43,051 nt of DNA from an uncultured Desulfovibrionaceae bacterium (lineage in GTDB: Bacteria > Desulfobacterota > Desulfovibrionia > Desulfovibrionales > Desulfovibrionaceae), in assembly GCA_949741925.1 (NCBI GenBank), contig CATJOY010000049.1:1-43051 (forward strand), given 5' to 3'. The notes under the pieces were generated by a model. That model was not told the DNA's origin and made no database searches. It saw only the letters and a list, made by a program, of their open reading frames with translations. Both the position numbers and the translations under genes were made by a program. Below, one piece after another: positions 7,877 to 15,975 of the stretch. Numbering within the stretch: position 1 is the first letter of the stretch; the number at the start of each line of letters is the position of its first letter.

Positions 7877-9428
7877 CCCTGCGGCGTTTTCGCGTTTTAC
7901 CCTGGCCTCTCTGGCCGCTCCCGGAACGGCGGCGGGGATTGTGCGCACCGGCGCGGGATTGTGCCTTGCACGGCTCCAGTATGGCAAAAAATCCATTATC
8001 GCCACCCATGCCGGGTACGTTTCCCTACCGCCGGGGGCCGGCCCGGAAGAAACAGCCGCGGCTGCTGTCGAGCGTTTGGAAGCGTGGGGAGGGGTAGAAT
8101 CCGCCGTTTTTGGAGTTGATTTCGGCGCAACCGTCGTGCGGCATCTGCGCTTTCCTTTTGGCGGACAGCGGCAGATCAAGGCTGTGGTGCCCCATGAATT
8201 CGCGGAAAATTCACTCTTGCCCCTGCACGAGTATTGCCTGGCCCACACCGCGCCGCACCGAACCCCGGAAGGGAAGTTCAGCATAACCGCCGCCGCCGTC
8301 AAGCGCGAGGATGTGATTGCCCTGACGCGCGCCTTTTCCGAGAGGGGGCTTGCCTTACGCGCTCTTGCTCCGGCCTGTGCCGCTCTTTCCTTTCTCCGGC
8401 CTGAGGGAACGAATTCCCGAGGAACAGAGCAGCCCGGAATTGTGCCTGAGGATGCGGCGGCGCAAGAGGCTGTTTCCGGAGATCCCGGAGACAAGCGGAA
8501 CGTATGTGTTGTGTACACGGATGAGGCGGGTGAGGCCTACACCCTTTTGGGCAGAGGCGGCGTTGAGGCCGTTCTTTGCCTTCCTCCCGGCGAGGGCGGT
8601 CTCGACCGGTTCGCCGGAAGAATCGCTTTTTTTGTGGAGCAGGCCGGGCCGGTCGAGCGGGTTCTCCTCATGGCCGGCAACGAGGCTATAGCTGCCTCCC
8701 GAATGCGGCGCCTCAGTTCTATGCTCGGTCTGCCGGTGGAAAAAGCGGGAGCGCCGCGGCATATCGCTCTGGATGCCGTGGGCGATGCGCCGGAAGGGGC
8801 GGCCCTGGCCGCCTCCTTGGCCGCTTCGCTCTTTCTGCCTCAGCCGGAAACGGATATCAATTTCCTGACCGGAGCGTTGGCTCCCGCAAGCGATGCGCCT
8901 ACCCCTCAGGGCCCGGCGCTCAAGGTCTGCGCGGCAGCCTGTCTCGTGATCGCCTCTCTCTGTGTTCTCGAGGTGGCTCAGGGGATTCGTGAGCGCAGCG
9001 CACTACGCCCCCTCCGGCAGGAACTTTTCCGCACCTATCGTGAAGCCTTGCCTGATGTGGATCCAACCACGCCCATGGCCGTTATGGAGCGGATTATGGA
9101 AGATCGCCTGCGCGAACGACGCCTGGCGGAACGGGCCAGAGCCGGAACAAAAGAGAAGACCGCCCTTGATATTCTTACGGCCGTGCATCAGGCGCTGTTG
9201 CCTGATATGCAGGGCGTTGCCGAGAGCATGACCCTCTCTCAGGAACAGTTCACCTTGAGCGGTACGGTTGCAGATTTCAAGGTGGCCGATACGATACGCG
9301 AAAAGCTGGCGGCTCTGCCGTTGTTCGAGGATGTTCGTTTGCAGAATGTCCAGCGCGGTGAGCGCCAACGGGTCCGCTATGAAATTGAAGGGAAAATCCG
9401 TTTGCCGGAACATGACCGCTTACCCTGA
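7815..9428 (+). CDS. gspL: Type II secretion system protein GspL (PilM-like cytoplasmic domain, membrane anchor)
   Basis: GspL recruits the GspE ATPase to the membrane and partners GspM. The first ~340 residues form an actin-like cytoplasmic domain, seen in GVDFGATVVRHLRFPF and in LAPACAALSFLRP. One membrane segment lies at ~370-390. A periplasmic part with a ferredoxin-like domain (~460-525) follows: ESMTLSQEQFTLSGTVADF. Length (537 aa) is somewhat longer than gammaproteobacterial GspL (~400). ATG 7815 lies within gspK, so the genes overlap by 62 bp. Overall similarity to model GspL is low, and the call leans on domain order and position before gspM. Confidence 0.82.
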   Translation: MQLPSLSEGLARLRAVRSRIDPAAFSRFTLASLAAPGTAAGIVRTGAGLCLARLQYGKKSIIATHAGYVSLPPGAGPEETAAAAVERLEAWGGVESAVFGVDFGATVVRHLRFPFGGQRQIKAVVPHEFAENSLLPLHEYCLAHTAPHRTPEGKFSITAAAVKREDVIALTRAFSERGLALRALAPACAALSFLRPEGTNSRGTEQPGIVPEDAAAQEAVSGDPGDKRNVCVVYTDEAGEAYTLLGRGGVEAVLCLPPGEGGLDRFAGRIAFFVEQAGPVERVLLMAGNEAIAASRMRRLSSMLGLPVEKAGAPRHIALDAVGDAPEGAALAASLAASLFLPQPETDINFLTGALAPASDAPTPQGPALKVCAAACLVIASLCVLEVAQGIRERSALRPLRQELFRTYREALPDVDPTTPMAVMERIMEDRLRERRLAERARAGTKEKTALDILTAVHQALLPDMQGVAESMTLSQEQFTLSGTVADFKVADTIREKLAALPLFEDVRLQNVQRGERQRVRYEIEGKIRLPEHDRLP

Positions 9429-9445
9429 ACCCCGGTGAAAGAGCC

Positions 9446-9949
9446 ATGCGATTCACTCCGCGTCATATGATCTTGTGCCTGCCGGCACTCGTGCCGGTAT
9501 GTTTGCTATTGTTCTGGGGCGGGCTTGCCGGTTGGAGCAGCGCCGCGCGGGAGGAAGCCGATGCTCTCCGCCGCCAACTCCAGGCGGCGCGTTTAGCAAA
9601 ACCGGCCTTGCAAGCCTTTCAGGCCGGACGCCAGACGCGGCTTGCCGCCAATGATCCGCGAAGAGAGGGGCAGGGAGTGCTGTACGCGGTGATGGAAGAT
9701 ACTCTCCGCGCCGCCAGGCTCAGCGATGCTGTCCGCCAGCTCAGGCCGGAAGTGCGGGAACTGGAAGCGCATGTCGAGGAGCATTTGAGTGTGACCCTTA
9801 CCCAATTGGACCGTGAGCAGGCGGCGCGTTTTTTATACGAAACCCAGAAAGCCATGCCGGAAATGACGGTTGATTCTTTAAACATACGCAGAAACAACAG
9901 CGGGTTTATGGATGTTGACGCCGTCTTCCTTGTCAGAAGGCCCAAGTAA
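9446..9949 (+). CDS. gspM: Type II secretion system protein GspM
   Basis: This small bitopic protein (167 aa) has one N-terminal membrane segment (~8-28), a coiled-coil-like stretch (REEADALRRQLQAARLA) and a C-terminal ferredoxin-like fold ending MTVDSLNIRRNNSGFMDVDAVF. That architecture is shared by GspM, which dimerises with GspL in the inner-membrane platform. A GAAAGAG ribosome site precedes ATG 9446. It is the last gene before a 120-bp gap that carries a promoter for gspG. Confidence 0.82.
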   Translation: MRFTPRHMILCLPALVPVCLLLFWGGLAGWSSAAREEADALRRQLQAARLAKPALQAFQAGRQTRLAANDPRREGQGVLYAVMEDTLRAARLSDAVRQLRPEVRELEAHVEEHLSVTLTQLDREQAARFLYETQKAMPEMTVDSLNIRRNNSGFMDVDAVFLVRRPK

Positions 9950-10000
9950 GCGAGCCGGGCTCCGGCGGCCTTGCGCAGGCGGCGGGGCCTGATAATGTAT

Positions 10001-10029
10001 TTGCCTTTTGTCGTGTGGTCGGCTATACA
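10001..10029 (+). promoter_or_regulatory. Predicted sigma-70 promoter for gspG
   Basis: TTGCCT (10001-10006) and TATACA (10024-10029) are separated by exactly 17 bp, placing a transcription start near 10036, about 34 bp before the gspG ATG at 10070. It sits in the only sizeable gap of the secretion locus. A separate promoter would let the major pseudopilin be made in larger amounts than the platform proteins. Based on sequence only. Confidence 0.55.
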
Positions 10030-10069
10030 ATAGAATCTCTTGGGTGGAACGCTATAAAGGAATTTTGCT

Positions 10070-10534
10070 ATGCGGAAACAACGCAACAAAAGACGCTGTA
10101 AGGTCGAAAGCGGTTTTACTTTGATTGAAATGTTGGTGGTCATCGCCATTCTAGGCATTTTGGCCGGGCTTGTCGTGCCGCGTATCATGGCGGAACCGGA
10201 TAAAGCCAGGGTGGTTAAGGCCAAGATGCAAATGGAAAGCCTTACTACGGCCCTTCATCAATACCGTCTGGATAACGGCGTCTATCCTGATACGGCCCAA
10301 GGGCTCCGCGCCCTGGTGGAAAAACCTACCAGCGGCCGCATTCCCCGTAACTACCCCCAGCGCGGGTATATGGATTCGCTACCCCGAGATCCGTGGGATA
10401 ACGAATTCATCTATACCCAGCCCGGACGGCATGGGGATTTCGATTTGAGCTGCCTGGGCGCTGACGGCGTGCCCGGCGGCGAAGGCGTGAATAAAGATAT
10501 CAATAACTGGGATGAACGGGAGAGCCGCCGATGA
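10070..10534 (+). CDS. gspG: Type II secretion major pseudopilin GspG
   Basis: The main subunit of the T2SS pseudopilus. The prepilin leader is basic and ends ESG|FTLIEMLVVIAILGILAGLV, with cleavage after G15 and the conserved glutamate at mature position 5 (E20). The globular part keeps the GspG calcium-site region, with DPWDNEFIY followed by DLSCLGADGVPGGEG. AAAGGAAT lies just ahead of the ATG. The last 4 bp overlap the next gene (ATGA). Its leader should be cut by the peptidase at 14819-15616. Confidence 0.96.
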   Translation: MRKQRNKRRCKVESGFTLIEMLVVIAILGILAGLVVPRIMAEPDKARVVKAKMQMESLTTALHQYRLDNGVYPDTAQGLRALVEKPTSGRIPRNYPQRGYMDSLPRDPWDNEFIYTQPGRHGDFDLSCLGADGVPGGEGVNKDINNWDERESRR

Positions 10535-11490
10535 GCCTTTGCCTGCGCATCGCTATCTCTCTGCTTGCGGCGGTTTTGGCCTCGGGCTGTGCTGCGAGTA
10601 CAGGGCAACGGCAGCGCGTGCTTACTCCTGAAGAGGCAAAGGCAAGCTTTCAGAAGGCGGAAGAAGACTACCGGCTTGGCATGTACCAAAGCAGCCATGA
10701 TGCCTTTATGGCCGCCGGAGCCGCCCGGTACCAAGCCGGCCCCAGCCTGATCAATGCCGGGGCTTCGCTGCTTTCCCTGCGCGATTCCGCCCAAGCCTTG
10801 CCGCTGCTCGAGCGGGCCACGCAAGAGGTTCCGGCTTCGGCCGCCGCCTGGTATAACTACGGGCTGGCCCTGTACGGAACAGGAGCTTTTGACGAGGCCA
10901 TCAAGGCCTTTCGGCGGTCCATTGACCTGGAATCCGATAATGCCGATGTTTGGACTGCCCTTGGAGCGGCCTTTGTCAGCAAACGCCAACCGGGCGTGGC
11001 CGCGGAGCAGTTCAGCCGCGCTCTCGCGCTTTCCCCGGATAATTCCACCATTCTGGCCGGACGCGCCGCCGCGTATCTGGATGCCCTGCTGTATGAGGAA
11101 GCGGAACGTGATTACCAGGCCGTGCTTGCCCTTGGCTTGGAGCCCGTTATTGGCCATACAGGCCTGGGCGAGGTGTATCTGGCCCGTAAACAGTGTGCTC
11201 AAGCGGAAGAAGAATTCAACCGGGCTCTGGAGTTTTCCCCCGGCAACAGCCTGATTTACTATAACTTGGGCATAACGCGCCGCCTGTGCGGGGATACCGC
11301 CAAAGCTACTGATGATTTCAGCCGCGCCTTGGCTTTTGACCCGGAGTGGTCCGAAGCGCTGGTCATGCGCGGCGATACTTATTTATTGCGCAATGAGGAA
11401 GATCTCGGCTGCAAAGACCTTACGGAGGCCTGCGCCATGGGCAATTGCGCCCGTCTTGAGGTTGTGCGCGCCTCCGGCATGTGCCGCTAA
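10531..11490 (+). CDS. TPR-repeat lipoprotein inside the T2SS operon
   Basis: The N-terminus is a lipoprotein signal, with a hydrophobic stretch and lipobox LASGC (Cys20). From ~38 to ~300 the protein is a series of tetratricopeptide repeats (for example AAWYNYGLALYGTGAFDEAIKAFRRSIDL and LIYYNLGITRRLCGDTAKATDDFSRALAFDP). It ends with a cysteine-containing tail (C294, C301, C306 and C318 by estimate). It overlaps gspG by 4 bp and is followed 9 bp later by gspF, so it is embedded in the secretion operon. TPR lipoproteins of the PilF/PilW type help secretin insertion in other systems. A pilotin-like or assembly role here is inferred from context, not shown. Confidence 0.8.
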   Translation: MSLCLRIAISLLAAVLASGCAASTGQRQRVLTPEEAKASFQKAEEDYRLGMYQSSHDAFMAAGAARYQAGPSLINAGASLLSLRDSAQALPLLERATQEVPASAAAWYNYGLALYGTGAFDEAIKAFRRSIDLESDNADVWTALGAAFVSKRQPGVAAEQFSRALALSPDNSTILAGRAAAYLDALLYEEAERDYQAVLALGLEPVIGHTGLGEVYLARKQCAQAEEEFNRALEFSPGNSLIYYNLGITRRLCGDTAKATDDFSRALAFDPEWSEALVMRGDTYLLRNEEDLGCKDLTEACAMGNCARLEVVRASGMCR

Positions 11491-11499
11491 CCGCATGTT

Positions 11500-12744
11500 A
11501 TGCCCGAATTCCAGTATGAGGCCCTGGACCAGGCCGGAGTAAAACGTAAAGGCGTGCTTACGGCCGATTCTGAAGCTGATGCCCTGCGTAAGGTGCGGGA
11601 AACAATCGGCTATGTGGTTGCCTTGCGGCAGCTTTCGCCTGCCGGCAACAGAGCCGCTGCCGTTGGTCTGGAGGCGTTGCGGCAAAAACTGGCCGTTATG
11701 TTCAGGGAGCGGGGGCGCCAGGATGACTTGGTTGCGCTTATCCGTCAGCTTTCGGTTTTGCTCCATGCGGGCATACCGCTTGATGAGGCGCTTTCCGGGA
11801 TGGAGCGGGGCAATGTTCCGGCTCCGTTGCGTACGGTGATCAATCGTTTGCGCGAGCATTTGCGCGAAGGCAGCAGCTTGGCTGCCGGTCTCAAAGAGTT
11901 CCCCCATATTTTCGATGCCGGTTTTGTGGCTCTGGTGCAGGCGGGAGAGGCTTCCGGCTCTCTGGCCTCGGTTATGGATCGTTTGGCCGATGCTATTTCC
12001 CGCCGCCGTGAAGTCGGCCGCAAAATGACCGCCGCCCTGGCCTATCCCCTGCTCATGCTGTTGGTGGGCGGGCTTATTCTGGCCTTGCTGCTTTCCTTTG
12101 TGGTGCCGAAGGTCACCGAGTTGTTCATCAGCGCCAAGCAAAGCCTGCCGTTACCCACAGTTATTTTGTTGGCGATCAGCGATTGGTTTGCCCTTTGGTG
12201 GCCGGTGGTGGTCGTATCTCCTGCCCTGTGTTGGATAGCCTTTTTCAGGGCCATGAAAAAACCGGCTCTGCGTTTGCGCTGGCATAGCCTGCAACTTCGT
12301 TTACCCGTGGCCGGGGAACTCGTGCGTTGCGCCGTGTTGGGGCGCGTAACCCACACCCTGGCCATGCTTTTGCACAATGGCGTTCCCCTGCTGCACGCTC
12401 TTGATATAGCCAGGGGCGTGGCCGATAATGCAGTGATGGAACAAACCGTGGATTATGTGGCGAAAAGCATGGAATCCGGGGGGAGCCTGGCCGTGGCCCT
12501 GGAATCATCCCCATTTTTGCGCTCCGGGGATGTGCAGCTTATTGCCGCCGGGGAGCGCGGGGGGCGGCTTGAGGCCATGCTGGCCATTGTGGCCGCCGAT
12601 AACGAGGAGAAGGCCCTGGCGCGCACCCAGATGCTCACCGCGCTTATGGAGCCGTTAATGATCCTGTTTCTCGGCGTTACGGTCGGTTTTGTGGTCTTAT
12701 CCATTATCCTGCCCATTTTTGAAATGAGCTCCTTGGTGCACTGA
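11500..12744 (+). CDS. gspF: Type II secretion inner-membrane platform protein GspF
   Basis: The polytopic core of the T2SS platform. The start MPEFQYEALDQAGVKRKGV is typical of the family. Two GspF domains follow: the first has LSVLLHAGIPLDEAL and FVALVQAGEASGSL, the second has LAMLLHNGVPLLHALDIA and VQLIAAGERGGRLEAML. Membrane segments lie at ~178-205, ~222-245 and ~378-405. At 414 aa it is full length. Its stop overlaps the gspH start (TGATG). Confidence 0.95.
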   Translation: MPEFQYEALDQAGVKRKGVLTADSEADALRKVRETIGYVVALRQLSPAGNRAAAVGLEALRQKLAVMFRERGRQDDLVALIRQLSVLLHAGIPLDEALSGMERGNVPAPLRTVINRLREHLREGSSLAAGLKEFPHIFDAGFVALVQAGEASGSLASVMDRLADAISRRREVGRKMTAALAYPLLMLLVGGLILALLLSFVVPKVTELFISAKQSLPLPTVILLAISDWFALWWPVVVVSPALCWIAFFRAMKKPALRLRWHSLQLRLPVAGELVRCAVLGRVTHTLAMLLHNGVPLLHALDIARGVADNAVMEQTVDYVAKSMESGGSLAVALESSPFLRSGDVQLIAAGERGGRLEAMLAIVAADNEEKALARTQMLTALMEPLMILFLGVTVGFVVLSIILPIFEMSSLVH

Positions 12745-13493
12745 TGGCGCGTACCCGGTGCCGCCGGCAGGGGTTCACCCTGATTGAACTCTTGGTTGCG
12801 CTGGCCATTATCGGCATACTCTGGGGCCTGGGCATGAATGTTGCGCCGCGAATACTCGCCGATTCCGGCCCGGAAGAACTGGCTCGGAATCTGGCGGTGG
12901 CCGGCCAGGAAGCCCGGCAGATGGCCATGCTCCAGCAACGCCCCTGGGAACTGCTGCTGGATCTGGAAGAGGGCGTTTATTACCGCGCTCCCTTAGGGGC
13001 TGTGAGACGGCGGGAAATGCGCCTTAGGGATGCGATTGTCGGGGATGGTGCTGATCCGGCCGAACAAAGCGGGAATGACCTTGCCAGCCAAAAAGCCCGG
13101 CAGGGGGCGCTTACCGAGCAGGATCTGATTGCCCTGCGCCGCCGGGAACTGAACAGCCAGCCCGCCGATACCTTGCGCATCCAGCGGCGATACGACAGCA
13201 TGGCCTTTCACTATGATGCAACGGACAGCGATATTTTTGAAGCTTCCATGCCGCACGGGGCGAGGGTTCTCCAGGTTTGGCGAGAGGGCAACATTGTGGA
13301 AACCCAAGGCAGGGTAAGCCTGGTCTTTGGCCCGCGCGGGTTTATCACGCCGACGGTCATTTGGCTTGAGGACGCGGGTTCCGGAAGAGAGATTCATACG
13401 GTGTACTTTTCCGGCATTGTGCCGCCGGTAACGGCCCGGGGCATGTATTTGCCCGATGCCTGGGGCGAGCTTGCGCCCGTGGATATGCCATGA
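12744..13493 (+). CDS. gspH: Type II secretion minor pseudopilin GspH
   Basis: Leader MARTRCRRQG is followed by FTLIELLVALAIIGILWGL, with cleavage at G10/F11 and Glu at mature position 5. The body has the GspH pattern of an early helix (AGQEARQMAMLQQRPWELLLD) and a beta-rich C-terminal domain. At 249 aa it is longer than model GspH (~170-200), with an inserted charged region around 85-140. It starts one base inside gspF's stop and ends 4 bp into gspI. Confidence 0.85.
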   Translation: MARTRCRRQGFTLIELLVALAIIGILWGLGMNVAPRILADSGPEELARNLAVAGQEARQMAMLQQRPWELLLDLEEGVYYRAPLGAVRRREMRLRDAIVGDGADPAEQSGNDLASQKARQGALTEQDLIALRRRELNSQPADTLRIQRRYDSMAFHYDATDSDIFEASMPHGARVLQVWREGNIVETQGRVSLVFGPRGFITPTVIWLEDAGSGREIHTVYFSGIVPPVTARGMYLPDAWGELAPVDMP

Positions 13494-13855
13494 ATAAACG
13501 GACAGTATGCGGCAACAACGGGTTCACCCTGTTAGAGGTTCTGGTGGCCCTGGCTATTGTGGCCGTGGGCGCTGTGGGCATCCTGGCGCTGAACAACAAT
13601 CTTTTCCGCCTCGTGGCCAGGGCGCGAACCATGGATGCGCTGGCCCTGCTGGCGCGTGAGGTGGCCTATGAACACGGGACAAACCTGCGGCATCCGGTTC
13701 GCGCTGAGGGGATGTGCGAGCCGCCCCATGAGGACTGCCGCTGGTTGATTGCTACTGAAAGCACGGATGAGCCGGGCCTGGTTTTGGTGCGCCTGACGGT
13801 GGATTGTGGCCCGGGCCAGAGCCTGACCGTTGAAAGCGCTACGGTGGCCCGATGA
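13490..13855 (+). CDS. gspI: Type II secretion minor pseudopilin GspI
   Basis: A short pseudopilin (121 aa, normal for GspI) with leader ending NNG|FTLLEVLVALAIVAVG, cleavage at G11/F12 and Glu at mature position 5. It continues with ALNNNLFRLVARARTMDALALLAREVAYE, the helix typical of GspI. GspI initiates the GspI-J-K tip complex. The ATGA overlaps at both ends (with gspH and gspJ) indicate coupled translation. Confidence 0.88.
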   Translation: MNKRTVCGNNGFTLLEVLVALAIVAVGAVGILALNNNLFRLVARARTMDALALLAREVAYEHGTNLRHPVRAEGMCEPPHEDCRWLIATESTDEPGLVLVRLTVDCGPGQSLTVESATVAR

Positions 13856-14517
13856 AAGCGGCGGGGCAGAAGGGCTTTACATTGCTGGAGCTGCTTGTGG
13901 CCGTGGCGCTCACGAGTATCTTGCTTATCGGACTTATGGCCGTGTTCCGCAATATGGTGATTGTCTATGCCCAAATGCGGGAATCGCGTGAAAGCGATAT
14001 GCAAATGCGCACCCTCATAGGGCTTTTGGGCGATGATCTGCGCACTATGGCCAGGGATTTCGCCTTTATCGGCTCCACCGGGGAGAGCGGGGCTCGTGTT
14101 CTGCCCCGGGCCAGCGCTTTTGTCAGCAGGGGAGATATAGACGGCAGCGCTATTCGCCTGCTGGAGTTTGTCAGCGGCATTTCTGTGGAACAGCAGGAAG
14201 TGGGCCCGGTCATGCGGCGCGTATTGGTTATCTACAGCCTGGCCCGCCTTGGCGATGACGAATTGTGGACTTTGATGCGCACCGAACGCCCCCATCCTTC
14301 CATTGACGGGGGTTGGGATACCCTGCCCTTGCCCGTAGTACGCAATGTAGAAGCGCTGAAGTTTTACTACGAATGGTCGCGGGATAGAGTGCAGGATTAT
14401 TGCGCGGTGAATCCGGGCGGGATTGTGCCGGTTTTTGTGCGCCTTGAAATCTCCCTGCGTCAGGGTGATACATCGGTCAGTCATTCAGTGCGCTTTCCCG
14501 TGGCTCCCCGGTTGTAA
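13852..14517 (+). CDS. gspJ: Type II secretion minor pseudopilin GspJ
   Basis: Leader MKAAGQKG is followed by FTLLELLVAVALTSILLIG (cleavage G8/F9, Glu at mature 5). The globular part has RTLIGLLGDDLRTMARDFAFIG and a later VRNVEALKFYYEW, the arrangement of GspJ, which binds GspI and GspK at the pseudopilus tip. It has 221 aa and overlaps gspI by 4 bp. It is the last gene before a 301-bp gap leading to the prepilin peptidase. Confidence 0.88.
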   Translation: MKAAGQKGFTLLELLVAVALTSILLIGLMAVFRNMVIVYAQMRESRESDMQMRTLIGLLGDDLRTMARDFAFIGSTGESGARVLPRASAFVSRGDIDGSAIRLLEFVSGISVEQQEVGPVMRRVLVIYSLARLGDDELWTLMRTERPHPSIDGGWDTLPLPVVRNVEALKFYYEWSRDRVQDYCAVNPGGIVPVFVRLEISLRQGDTSVSHSVRFPVAPRL

Positions 14518-14818
14518 TATCCGGTAACGCCGCATACTGCCTGAATGCCCCCGGCGGCCGGGACCTTGCCTCGGAGCCCACAAGGGGAATACTTCCCTTG
14601 GTCCCCCCCCTATAAGGGGGCATTGATTCTTTCACGAAAGGGGTTCATGGGTACCGTCTTCAGGCCCTGGAGGAACACGGCCGGGGAGAAAGCCAAATGG
14701 ATCACTCCCCTGGTTCTCCGCAACGAGAGAACGTTTCCGGGCACGTTGCGCGGGGAAGGCCGCGCTTACCAGGCCGCGCGGGGAGAGCGCGCCGACACTC
14801 CGAAGCAGGGAAGAGGAA
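14518..14818. other. Non-coding gap between gspJ and gspO
   Basis: I find no convincing gene here. The stretch is rich in short inverted repeats: ccccccct/agggggc around 14602-14620, gttctc (14713-14718) with gagaac (14727-14732), and gcgcgg/ccgcgc pairs near 14758-14790. None has a T tract. A purine-rich AGGGAAGAGG just before 14819 is the ribosome site of gspO. An open frame crossing the gap has no family resemblance. Confidence 0.5.
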
Positions 14819-15616
14819 ATGGCACATACAGCATCGTTATCGTGGGCTTTCACGGCCTGGGCTTTTGCGCTGGGGGCTTGTTTGGGCAGCTTTTACGGCG
14901 TGTGCATTGATCGCTATGTGCATGCGATACCTCTGCGAGGCCGTTCTTTTTGCTTCGGGTGCAAAAGAACGCTGCGGCCGCTCCATTTAGTTCCCCTTGC
15001 AAGCTGGTTGTTTCTGAAGGGCCGGTGCGCCTTTTGCGGCTCGCCCATCGGCTTTGCCGCTTTTTTTGTAGAGTGCGTTTCCGGTTTGGCGGCGGCTGCG
15101 CTGGCTGCGCGCTATGGTTTTGGTCCGGCCTTTTTTGCTGCCCTGCTGTTTTTCGGCGTGCTGATTGTGCTTTCGGGCATTGATGCCGCCTGTTACATTC
15201 TGCCCGATGCTCTTGTTCTGCCCTTGATTCCGGCGGGCTTTCTCATTGCGGTGTGGGGCTTGGGGATGCCCTGGGGGGAAAGTTTGGCCGGTGGCCTGGC
15301 GGGTGCGGCGCTGCTCTTGGGGCTGCGGCAATTTTTCTTTATGACCCGCGGGGTAGAGGCCTTGGGACTCGGCGATGTCAAATTGATGGTGTCCCTCGGT
15401 TTTGTGTGCGGCCTGACCGCCCTGCCGGTGTTGCTGCTGGCCGCCTCTCTTTCTGGTCTGGCGGCTATGGCCTGCCGGTTTATCAAGGCCTCAGGCCGTT
15501 TATCCTTGCGCCGGGAACGCATCCCCTTTGGTCCGTTTTTGGCCTTTGGCTGCTTTGTGACCGTGCTGTGGGGGGAGAAGATTTTGCTACGGGGCAGCAT
15601 CCTGGAAACTCTGTGA
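14819..15616 (+). CDS. gspO: Prepilin peptidase / N-methyltransferase GspO (PilD family)
   Basis: An aspartic membrane protease that cuts the leaders of GspG, H, I, J and K and methylates the new N-terminus. The N-terminal methyltransferase half has the LGSFYGVCIDR start and two CxxC pairs for zinc (C45/C48 and C70/C73). The catalytic half has its two aspartates in GID (D122) and GLGDVKL (D186). About eight membrane segments are seen. At 265 aa it is complete. It closes the secretion locus, on the same strand as the pilins it processes. Confidence 0.95.
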   Translation: MAHTASLSWAFTAWAFALGACLGSFYGVCIDRYVHAIPLRGRSFCFGCKRTLRPLHLVPLASWLFLKGRCAFCGSPIGFAAFFVECVSGLAAAALAARYGFGPAFFAALLFFGVLIVLSGIDAACYILPDALVLPLIPAGFLIAVWGLGMPWGESLAGGLAGAALLLGLRQFFFMTRGVEALGLGDVKLMVSLGFVCGLTALPVLLLAASLSGLAAMACRFIKASGRLSLRRERIPFGPFLAFGCFVTVLWGEKILLRGSILETL

Positions 15617-15975
15617 CGAGAGACAGGAGAGAGCCGGGATGCCAAGCCCGCTGCCTTGCCGGCAGAGGGAAAAACTTGTCTTGGCGTTGCCTCATCCACA
15701 GGCGAGAGATTTGCAAAAAGCGGTAAATATCCTCCGTTTTCATACGAGCAACAAGCATGGATCAAGGGCGTTTCCACCGCGTGGGAAGTGAGCGTGGTCT
15801 CATTTGAAACGAGGCCCCGTTTCGCCTCTCTTGTCTCAAGCCAGGCCCCGCGTGGGGAGAGACCGGGCACAGAGCCGGATGCGTGAGCCTCGGGCAACGT
15901 TTCCCTCCACGTATCCATGCCCTGCCGCGCGTTCTTCTTTCTTTCCAACCCGTTGGTTTCCCCGGGAAACAGCCC
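15617..15975. other. Convergent intergenic region gspO / glycosyltransferase
   Basis: No gene is supported. It holds several hairpins: ctgcc/ggcag near 15650-15665, gaaacg (15806-15811) with cgtttc (15818-15823), and ccccgcgtgggg near 15846-15857. They lie between two converging genes and may end transcription from either side, but none has a T run of useful length. Confidence 0.45.

Noticed and set aside
14545..14910. Open frame of 121 codons between gspJ and gspO
   Set aside because: It runs into the start of gspO in another frame, has no ribosome site and a composition typical of GC-rich non-coding DNA.
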